Part shown: positions 57,857-64,000 of the stretch, piece after piece
Layout of the letters: each line of letters opens with the position of its first letter
How positions within the stretch are numbered: the first letter of the stretch is position 1
Assembly (NCBI RefSeq): GCF_900110755.1
Contig: NZ_FOFF01000042.1
Span: 1 to 64,000, forward strand
DNA: 64,000 nucleotides
Source: Streptomyces sp. yr375
GTDB taxonomy: Bacteria; Actinomycetota; Actinomycetes; Streptomycetales; Streptomycetaceae
Direction of reading: 5' to 3'
The notes under the pieces: model-generated
Seen by the model: the letters and a program-made list of their open reading frames with translations, nothing else
Told to the model about the DNA's origin: nothing
The model's database searches: none
Translations under genes and position numbers: made by a program

Positions 57857-58342
57857 TCAGGTGTCGTCCAGCCCGGCCGGGTCCGCACCGGTACGCCGCT
57901 CGGCTGCGCGCCGGCGGATGACGTCCGGCATCTGGCGGGAGGCGGCGGCCGGGATGAAGAACAGCCCGATCATGCCGAGCCCGGTCACGGCGGCGCTCAG
58001 CAGGCCCACCGACACCGACGGGTCGTCGACCGAGGCCACCCCGCAGAACACCGAGCTGACCGCGACGAACACCAGCGACGCGACGATCCACCCCTCCCGC
58101 AGCGACGAACGGGTGCCGGACACCACGCTCAGCCACCACGTCCAGCCCGCCATCACGCAAAACAGCACGGCCGCCGGCGGCAGCAGCACGGGCGGCGCCC
58201 ACCGCGCGACGTCGCCGCGGGGCAGCTGCTGTCCGGTCAGGTAGCCGACCTCGACCAGCCACACCAGGTACACCGGCACCTCGATGGCGATCACTAACCA
58301 CATCAAGACCCGCAGACCCCGTAACGCGCCGCGCTCGCTCAT
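57857..58342 (-). CDS. Four-pass membrane protein
   Basis: About 161 residues from MSERGALRGLRVLMWLVIAI, chosen for GGGGGAGGG upstream. Four hydrophobic segments (about 10-30, 47-67, 79-98, 107-130) and a basic cytoplasmic tail with VIRRRAAERRTG. It resembles generic actinomycete DUF-type membrane proteins; no specific family recognised. Confidence 0.75.
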   Translation of the reverse strand: MSERGALRGLRVLMWLVIAIEVPVYLVWLVEVGYLTGQQLPRGDVARWAPPVLLPPAAVLFCVMAGWTWWLSVVSGTRSSLREGWIVASLVFVAVSSVFCGVASVDDPSVSVGLLSAAVTGLGMIGLFFIPAAASRQMPDVIRRRAAERRTGADPAGLDDT

Positions 58343-58539
58343 CCTTTGGCCCTCCCCCTCGATCATCAAGTCCAGGGAACGTACTGACCCTGCCCCAGCA
58401 CCGCTAGGGCGCCTCACCCGAAGGAGTGGAGGTCAGTCACCGTCCCGGAAGTGAGCGGAATCGGACGGTGGCGTACTCGTTGCAGTCAGCGAACACCCGG
58501 TGCGCCCACCTATTTCAATGGGCCCTAGGATCGGTGGCC

Positions 58540-59232
58540 ATGGCGGGACGACCCACGACGGATGCGCTGCAGCGAGCACAAGGCAAGCGGCTGGCTATGC
58601 ACCTGCGCCGACTCAGGTCGCAGCGAGACTGGAGCCGCGCGCAGTTGGCGGATCTCGCGGGGATCTCTCCGCGGACGCTGGAGCGTATCGAGGCTGAGAC
58701 CACGTCCAATCCGGGACTGTTCACCGTGGCGGCCTTGGCCGACGCCTTCGGTGTGTCGGTCGACGAACTGGTGCGGGAGGCGCGGGGCGCCGAAGGAGCC
58801 GGGATCGTGTCGGCCGGGTACGAAGGGCGAAACATTGAGCAGTTCGTGGAGCAGCTGCTGGCCCGCAACGTGAGGACGGTGGCCGATGTGCGGCTCACGC
58901 CCCTCAGCCGTAAGCCCGGCTTCAGCAAGACCAAGCTGACCGGCGCGCTGGCGGAGGCCGGCATCGGATACCGGCATCTGCGGGCGCTGGGCAACCCCAA
59001 GGAGAACCGCCCTCCGTTCTGGGAGGGACGGGCCACGGAGGGACGAGCCGTCTTCCGGAGCCTGCTCGACAAGGACCCCGCACCGCAGGCTCTGGACGAA
59101 CTCTTCGCCCTGGCGGCGAAGGAGACGGTGGCCGTGCTGTGCTTCGAGCAGGACGAGGACCGCTGCCATCGCAAGGTCATCTGTGACATGGCCCGGGCCG
59201 ATCACGGCCTGCATGTGGCCGCCCTGGGCTAG
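58540..59232 (+). CDS. XRE-DUF488 fusion protein
   Basis: About 230 residues from MAGRPTTDALQ. Residues 18-80 form an XRE HTH (RDWSRAQLADLAGISPRTLE, ALADAFGVSVDELVREA). The rest is a DUF488 domain: GIVSAGYEGRNIEQFVEQLL, DVRLTPLSRKPGFSKTKL, YRHLRALGNP and the Cys motif VAVLCFEQDEDRCHRKVI. DUF488 is a widespread domain of unclear activity with conserved Asp, Arg and Cys that suggest an enzyme. Joining it to an HTH is unusual. Its stop overlaps the convergent next gene by four bases. Confidence 0.85.
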   Translation: MAGRPTTDALQRAQGKRLAMHLRRLRSQRDWSRAQLADLAGISPRTLERIEAETTSNPGLFTVAALADAFGVSVDELVREARGAEGAGIVSAGYEGRNIEQFVEQLLARNVRTVADVRLTPLSRKPGFSKTKLTGALAEAGIGYRHLRALGNPKENRPPFWEGRATEGRAVFRSLLDKDPAPQALDELFALAAKETVAVLCFEQDEDRCHRKVICDMARADHGLHVAALG

Positions 59233-60023
59233 AAGAGCTGGAAGCGGTCCATCACCCCGCGCGGCGGGTAGAACGCTCCCAGCAGCATGAACTGGTGGGG
59301 CCTTTTGTGCAGGTTGCCGACGAAGAAGTGCAGGTCCCGCTGCGGCCCGGCGATCTCGGTGAACCGCTGCCGGATCTTGTCCTCCAGCACCCCCGGCGCG
59401 TACAGGCGGCGCCACTTCAAGTACGCCGCCCCCGCCTCCCAGTCCAGCAGCCCGATCTCGTGTCCTCTGCAGCGCTCGTCATCACAGCGGAAGCTGTAGA
59501 CGAACCGGTAAGGCAGCGCCTCCAACGCCTTGCGCTCCTGGTCGAAGATGTTCATCTGCGAGGCCATCATGTCCTGCCACGCGGACCGGTCATCGGCCTT
59601 GACCAGCCGAAAGCTCTTGATCTCAGCGGGCCGGAACACCCCTAAGGATGTGCCGTTCGCCTCCTGCTCCCGCTTGATCTGGCACAGCGAGGCCGCGACG
59701 AGCGGACGTACCCACTCGGCCCGCCGTTCCCAGGACCTGTCGCTGGACACGTGGCCGACGACCTCCAGCGAATCCAGCACCGGTCGCCGGCTCTCAGGCC
59801 GGTCATCCCGGGAGTGACCGGTGACGTCGATCTCGATGATGTCGTACTTCTTGAACTGCTTGGACAGCTCCATGTCCCGGAACGGGACCGGGAACAGCCG
59901 CACATGCTCCGGCCGCTCGGTGTCCATCCGGACCCCGGCGACGCAGACCGTCTCGTTGTACTGGCGCGACAGCGTCGGGTACGCCTTCACCGTCACCATG
60001 ACCCGGATGCGTTCGGCCTCCAT
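59229..60023 (-). CDS. Conserved partner of DUF488 genes, unknown function
   Basis: About 264 residues from MEAERIRVMVTVKAYPTLSR, chosen for GAGGGGGAG just upstream. A strand-rich N-terminal half has VRLFPVPFRDMELSKQFKKY and IIEIDVTGHSRDDRPESRRP; the second half has YRFVYSFRCDDERCRGHEIG, a possible metal site, and HFFVGNLHKRPHQFMLLGAF near the end. I recall such proteins lying next to DUF488 genes, which suggests a functional pair, but this is memory, not a search. Confidence 0.75.
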   Translation of the reverse strand: MEAERIRVMVTVKAYPTLSRQYNETVCVAGVRMDTERPEHVRLFPVPFRDMELSKQFKKYDIIEIDVTGHSRDDRPESRRPVLDSLEVVGHVSSDRSWERRAEWVRPLVAASLCQIKREQEANGTSLGVFRPAEIKSFRLVKADDRSAWQDMMASQMNIFDQERKALEALPYRFVYSFRCDDERCRGHEIGLLDWEAGAAYLKWRRLYAPGVLEDKIRQRFTEIAGPQRDLHFFVGNLHKRPHQFMLLGAFYPPRGVMDRFQLF

Positions 60024-60166
60024 AGCTCCCCCTCTATGCGCCCCGACACCAGGATCAGTCCCAGCAAGGCCACAGCGAAAGAGCGCCCACCCTCTGTCCA
60101 CAGGATGACCAGCCGTCTCGTGGGCCGCATATCCGGCCCGGCCGTGCCGGAGCCGTCAGACGCCAA

Positions 60167-60199
60167 AAGGGTCCCCGAACCAGGGGGGCGGGGACCCTT
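60167..60199. terminator. Terminator-like stem upstream of the GTG/ATG region of the partner gene
   Basis: AAGGGTCCCC pairs perfectly with GGGGACCCTT around 13 bases. It lies just after the end of the leftward secreted nuclease gene and has A-rich flanks on its left, so it probably ends that transcript. Confidence 0.8.
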
Positions 60200-60216
60200 C
60201 ACAGCCCATGCGCAGG

Positions 60217-60885
60217 TCAGCGGGCGAGAGTGACCTCGACGGGCGCATTGGGGCAGGTGTCGAGAATGTCAGAGATAGCCGTCTGTTCGGCGGGGTCGAC
60301 GGCGAGGCTCCACCTGGTCTTGATGGCGACCCAGTCGGTTGCGTACGTGCAGCGGTAGCCGCTGGCCGGTGGCTGCCAGGTGGCGGGGTCCTGGTCGGAC
60401 TTGGACCGGTTGCTGGCCGCAGACACTGCGATCAGCGCACGGGCGTCGTCGAGGTCGTTGGCGTACGCCTGGCGTTCAGCGGCGGTCCAGGCAGAGGCGC
60501 CGGAGTCCCATGCTTCGGCAAGCGGGACCAGGTGGTCGATGTCGAGGGCGCGGGCCTGGGTGAAGTAGATGTCGTCGTACGGCGAGTACCAGGAGCCGCC
60601 GGTCAGTGCGCAGTTCGCGCCCTGTTCGGGGGCGGTGACGGCTTCCTCGATCAGTACCTCTGAGCGGGTGTGGCAGCCGTCGCGGTCGGCGTCGATCCAG
60701 TGGCGGAACTTGGTGCGCTCGTAGCCGGTGCGGTCCTCGTCCTGGACGGCCAGTGCGGTGAGGGCGTCGCGGACGGGCAGAGCGACCGTGTCGCCGGGGG
60801 CGGCATGCGCGGCTCCCGGGGTGAGCAGGACGGCGAGCGTGGAGACGACGGTGGTCGCGGCACCGATGGCGCGGGGGAGACGCAC
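60217..60885 (-). CDS. Secreted HNH-type nuclease
   Basis: A 222-residue exported protein: signal peptide ending GAAHA-AP (about residue 28), then GYERTKFRHWIDADRDGCHT and the nuclease core RALDIDHLVPLAEAWDSGAS with NDLDDARALIAVSAASNRSK, as in the GmrSD C-terminal/DUF1524 HNH family. Streptomyces exports many such enzymes, thought to degrade external DNA. Three Cys may form disulfides outside the cell. Confidence 0.9.
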   Translation of the reverse strand: MRLPRAIGAATTVVSTLAVLLTPGAAHAAPGDTVALPVRDALTALAVQDEDRTGYERTKFRHWIDADRDGCHTRSEVLIEEAVTAPEQGANCALTGGSWYSPYDDIYFTQARALDIDHLVPLAEAWDSGASAWTAAERQAYANDLDDARALIAVSAASNRSKSDQDPATWQPPASGYRCTYATDWVAIKTRWSLAVDPAEQTAISDILDTCPNAPVEVTLAR

Positions 60886-61448
60886 GGGCGGAGTTCCTCT
60901 CGAAGATCACCAACAGGTCCGCGATCTTCGTATCGGTCCGTGATTCCTCCGGTCCGGGATTCGGCCGTCGGCTCACCCGCCCGGGCGGTAAGTCACATCA
61001 TCCCCCGGCACCTTTCGGCGAAGCCTCAAGGCGCCGGGCGCCAGCAGCGATGCGCCTACTCGAACGGGTGAGGGCGGATCGGTTGTGCGCATACACGGTC
61101 GCCTGTGGCATGTGGCACTTCACGCGATGTCCACGCAGTGACGAGCACAGTGTGAGCTATGACACGAATCCGACGATTCTTGAAATGGCAACTTTCGCCC
61201 CCGTCTGCATCACCCCAGCTCATGCGTCCTTCTCGAACGCGCAAGCCAACACTGCTATCACGTTCCGTTTATGGAGAAGATCGCAGAGTCACAATTTTCG
61301 AGGGTCGTATGAGTTTCAGGACTCGAAAAACGACAGGGTGGTGCGTGAGAGCCCGACCCAACGAGGCACTCACGCGGGCCAGTTGGCGCGCGTCCGAACC
61401 CGCCGGCCTCAACGGAGAGGAACCGGTGTTCACCGCCTGGAGGACTAC
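60886..61448. other. Gene-free region upstream of the sigma factor gene
   Basis: About 560 bases with no convincing gene; the open frame that runs into the sigma gene has poor codon use here. AT content rises between 61150 and 61330 (for example CGATTCTTGAAATGGCAAC), which suggests promoters. Confidence 0.5.
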
Positions 61449-62048
61449 ATGGGCAACGGCGACGTCACCACTGACGTATCGCCTCAGGACGGCGGCCACG
61501 GCCAGCCCGTCCAGGCCCCTCCCGAACTTCCCCTGGACTTCGAGGCCTTCTACCTCGGGCACCAGGAGTTCTTCCACGACTTCGCCGAGATCCACCTCGG
61601 CAGTCGGCGCGTCGCCGAACAGGTGGTCCACCAGGTCTTCCTGGAGATCCTCGGAGGGTGGTACGACCTTCTGCAGCAGGGCGACCTCGAGCAGCAGACG
61701 GTCGCCGTACTGCACCGCGGTGTCACCCGCCAGCTGGAGGGGGACGGACGCCCGCCGGCGTTCCTCATCAACGGGCCCATAGCCCAGAACCTCGAAGCGG
61801 TCCGCAGCCAGATGGAGATCAGCAGCAGCACGGGCGGACTGTACGAGGCGATCCTGGAACTGCCCGCCCGGCAGTTCACCGTCATCGTCCTGCGCTACCT
61901 GCTCGGGTACAAGACCAAACAGATCGCCCGATACATGGGCCTCGACACCCGCACCGTCGACTACCACGGCCGCAAGGGCAAAGAGCGCCTGCGCATACAG
62001 CTGTGCCTGCCGGCCGCCCCCAGCAAGAGCAAGAAGGCGGGACAGTGA
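61449..62048 (+). CDS. ECF-like sigma factor
   Basis: A 199-residue protein with GGAGG 6 bases before the ATG. Region 2-like helices lie at FEAFYLGHQEFFHDFAEIHL; region 4 has LPARQFTVIVLRYLLGYKTK and IARYMGLDTRTVDYHGRKGK, a good HTH. The 2-4 arrangement without region 3 fits ECF sigma factors, although region 2 is divergent. It overlaps the next gene by GTGA, which is probably its regulator or partner. Confidence 0.8.
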   Translation: MGNGDVTTDVSPQDGGHGQPVQAPPELPLDFEAFYLGHQEFFHDFAEIHLGSRRVAEQVVHQVFLEILGGWYDLLQQGDLEQQTVAVLHRGVTRQLEGDGRPPAFLINGPIAQNLEAVRSQMEISSSTGGLYEAILELPARQFTVIVLRYLLGYKTKQIARYMGLDTRTVDYHGRKGKERLRIQLCLPAAPSKSKKAGQ

Positions 62049-62719
62049 CCTCCACGACCATCGACGACCTCCTGGCCGGCGCCCTCATCCCGACCTCGCC
62101 CCGCGACGGCTTCGACGTCGGCCGGGCCCTGCGCCGCCTCGCAGCGGACGCGACCGCCGCCGCCCCCAACCCGGACATGGTCCGCGCAGCCCAGGCCGCC
62201 CAGCGGCTCTCCGTCGTCTGCCGCTGGATCCTCAACAAGCCCGATGCCGCCGACCACGTCGACCGCCTCGCCCAGGAACCCGACGACGCCCCCGCGAGCG
62301 AGGACAACCTCGACGTCGACGGCGCCCTCGTGTTCGCCAGCCTCCTCTATCTCACCAACCACCGTGAGAGCGCCCAGTTCTGGTGGCAGCTCGCCGCCGG
62401 CGCCGGACACCGCGCGGCCGCGTACTGCCTCCACCTGCACCACCTCGCGCTCGGCGAGACCCGCGAGGCACAGCACTGGCTCCACGAGGTCACCCACGAC
62501 GTCCTCGACTCCGAAGGACCCGACGCAACCTTCCTGACCTTCCTGGAGACCGTCGCGCAGTACGTCCGCAAGAACGGCTCCAGCCTCACCAGCCCGCCCA
62601 CCGGAGGCCTCGAGATGGAGGTCGACCGCCTCGCCGCGCACGCGACCGGGCCATGCATCATCGTCCGCCGCCCCGACCAGCGCCTCGCCGAACTCCTCCA
62701 CGACTTCACCCGCCACTGA
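62045..62719 (+). CDS. Partner protein of the sigma factor
   Basis: A 224-residue soluble protein from a GTG overlapping the sigma stop. Helical throughout, with LTNHRESAQFWWQLAAGAGH and AAYCLHLHHLALGETREAQH, which look like Sel1/TPR-type helix pairs. An acidic stretch with NLDVDGALVFASLLYL sits before them. No transmembrane anti-sigma segment is present, so if it controls the sigma factor it is as a soluble partner. Confidence 0.75.
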   Translation: MTSTTIDDLLAGALIPTSPRDGFDVGRALRRLAADATAAAPNPDMVRAAQAAQRLSVVCRWILNKPDAADHVDRLAQEPDDAPASEDNLDVDGALVFASLLYLTNHRESAQFWWQLAAGAGHRAAAYCLHLHHLALGETREAQHWLHEVTHDVLDSEGPDATFLTFLETVAQYVRKNGSSLTSPPTGGLEMEVDRLAAHATGPCIIVRRPDQRLAELLHDFTRH

Positions 62720-63144
62720 CCACTAGGGCCACCCCCGGACCCGTGCGCGGCGTCGTCAACGGCCTCTCAGCAACCCGGGTACCGCCCTGTGTGTGCGGAA
62801 TCAGTGAGGCGGACGTACATTCCGCCGCCCGACCGGAAGGAGGTCTCCAAACACTCGCGACGGCCTAGTGGTGAGGGTCACACCCTTACGGAAAACTGGC
62901 TCTTCACCTGCTGTTTCGTACCGCCTTGCATCGCCTCGTACCGGCCTGTCGCGTTGGAAGGCCAACCAGGGCAGACCAGGGCCTACGCTCCGGCGCCGAG
63001 GGGCGCCGGGCCCGAAAGTCCCTCACTACACTTCGACACCACGCAAAAGGGAGCCCTGGATCCCCAACTGGTTTCTCAGGCCACGATGTTGGGAGGACTC
63101 CCTGCGCGGTGTTCCTGCACGCCTATCAACGGGAGGAACTCCGT
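62720..63144. other. Gene-free region upstream of a small membrane protein
   Basis: About 425 bases without a convincing gene. GGGTCACACCCTTAC and an AT-richer stretch around 62890-62930 are possible promoter parts. GGGAGGA lies 8 bases before the next gene. Confidence 0.5.
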
Positions 63145-63345
63145 ATGGACGACAGTAACGCGAAACGCAAGCCCAAGCACCCGTCCCGCTGGGCCAAGAA
63201 GCACTCCGACGGTATCCACCGCCTGCGGAAATGGATCGGCGAGCAGGGACGACGCGCCCCGGGCGCGTTCCTGCAGGGCGCGATGCACCAACTCGGCAGC
63301 GGCGCCGTGACCATGCTCATCCTGTGGTGGCAGACCCACCGCTGA
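63145..63345 (+). CDS. Small protein related to the one near the telomere
   Basis: A 66-residue protein: basic head (KRKPKHPSRWAKKHSDGIHR), then AFLQGAMHQLGSGAVTMLIL and the end WWQTHR. Order and key residues match the 62-residue protein at 4803-4991 (RWARR, LLRGAATAVGGAIV, W-x-HAR). One short membrane helix is likely. Role unknown. Confidence 0.7.
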   Translation: MDDSNAKRKPKHPSRWAKKHSDGIHRLRKWIGEQGRRAPGAFLQGAMHQLGSGAVTMLILWWQTHR

Positions 63346-63351
63346 CGCCCG

Positions 63352-63381
63352 GTCGTGGGCCCGCCCCGGCGGGCCCACGAC
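63352..63381. terminator. Terminator after the small membrane protein gene
   Basis: GTCGTGGGCCCGCC pairs perfectly with GGCGGGCCCACGAC (14 bases), starting 7 bases after the stop. Confidence 0.9.
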
Positions 63382-63558
63382 GTCTCGGCCACCCCAGCCC
63401 GAGGGACTGCCAGCGTGGCTCGTTGCACAGCTGGGTTCTAGAAGCCAACAGCGGGAATCACCACATGCGGCTTCATCGGAACGGAGGCAGGGCCGCGCAT
63501 TCGAAGGCACCTTGTCGCCGGGGCGGCTGGACAGGCCGGTGAGCGTAGGCGGGGGTGT

Positions 63559-64000
63559 TCATGGAGCCTCTTCGTGGGCTACGGCTTGCCAGTACGCAGC
63601 GCATTCTCGGGTGGCGCGGGTGTCGGGGTGGTCCGGTCCCAGGGCGCGGAGGCAGTCTTCCAGCAGCTGAGTAAATGCGACCGCTGCCGCGTTAGCGTCG
63701 CCTGCCATGCCTTGGTAGTAGGCGAGGTGGCCTTGTGCGGCGAGGGTGTGGGGGTGGTCCGGGCCCGAGAGGCGCATAAGCCCGGCTGCCAGTTCTGCTG
63801 TGGCGGCCGCGGCGCCTTCTGGGTCGCCAGCTTTGGCCCGGGACGACGCCAGATGGTCCCAGGCTGTGATTGAGTCGGGATGGTCGGGCCCCAGTACCCG
63901 CACACGAGCCGTCAGTAGCCTCTTCCACGCTGTTGCGGCGCCGGAGTGATCTCCGGCTTCGTCACGCCAGTGGGCGAGGATGCCCATCGTCGTGAGGGTG
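63559..64000 (-). CDS. C-terminal part of a TPR protein, cut by the window edge
   Basis: The frame stays open to the right edge, so the gene begins outside. The visible 147 residues are three to four TPR units of about 42 residues with GPDHPDSITAWDHLASSRAK and GPDHPHTLAAQGHLAYYQGM, the GPDHPxT pattern of kinesin-light-chain-like TPRs. In actinomycetes this end belongs to large proteins that often carry an NB-ARC or protease head, some with defence roles; the head cannot be seen here. The ATG at residue 6 of the visible part is not the start. Confidence 0.85.
   Translation of the reverse strand, partial: TLTTMGILAHWRDEAGDHSGAATAWKRLLTARVRVLGPDHPDSITAWDHLASSRAKAGDPEGAAAATAELAAGLMRLSGPDHPHTLAAQGHLAYYQGMAGDANAAAVAFTQLLEDCLRALGPDHPDTRATRECAAYWQAVAHEEAP

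Overview
The window is the left end of a linear replicon of a Streptomyces-type actinomycete, most likely a large conjugative linear plasmid. GC content is very high, many starts are GTG, and genes are often coupled by ATGA or GTGA overlaps. The first base begins with CCCGCGGAGCGGG, the start of the archetypal Streptomyces telomere, followed by a run of foldback palindromes. The replicon also carries its own tap-tpg operon at 49.0-51.7 kb, which encodes the telomere-binding and terminal proteins that patch such ends. A chromosomal arm carrying an integrated plasmid cannot be excluded from this window alone.

Layout. 0-8.6 kb: telomere, a terminal DEAD/DEAH helicase, and a PepSY lipoprotein next to a two-component system. 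8.7-14 kb: a replication-relaxation family protein, a MobF-type relaxase without a helicase part, and two repeat-rich intergenic regions that look like origins or transfer sites. 15.7-17.9 kb: parAB, with two identical-arm palindromes inside parB that look like the centromere. 18-35.6 kb: one long leftward transfer operon of about 30 small genes led by a WhiB-like regulator and a TraB/FtsK DNA translocase. It also contains a second WhiB-like protein, an Lsr2-tail protein, a GGDEF protein, a Pycsar-effector-like membrane protein, Nudix, ASCH, HNH and DUF2637 proteins. 36.3-38 kb: a GntR regulator with a four-copy operator in a divergent promoter. 38.3-46.6 kb: XRE regulators, an acetyltransferase, and a probable replication module (a winged-helix protein coupled to a DciA-like helicase loader, with DnaA-box-like sites and an AT-rich island). 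46.7-48.8 kb: a SLATT/DUF4231-like membrane protein and two unknowns.

54-60 kb looks like a small defence island. An AbiV-type HEPN gene has been cut by an ISKra4-family element and can be rebuilt exactly in frame. Beside it is a coupled pair: an SMC-like coiled-coil protein whose Walker A lysine position is glycine, and a GNAT-fold protein. Next come an XRE-DUF488 fusion and a convergent partner gene. The window ends with a secreted HNH nuclease, an ECF-like sigma factor with a coupled partner, a small membrane protein related to one near the telomere, and the C-terminal part of a TPR protein that runs off the edge.

How the parts fit: the replication module would start DNA synthesis internally, Tap and Tpg would finish the telomeres, ParAB would segregate the copies, and the TraB operon under GntR and WhiB control would transfer it. 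Functions are assigned by recognising motifs in translations; no database search was possible.
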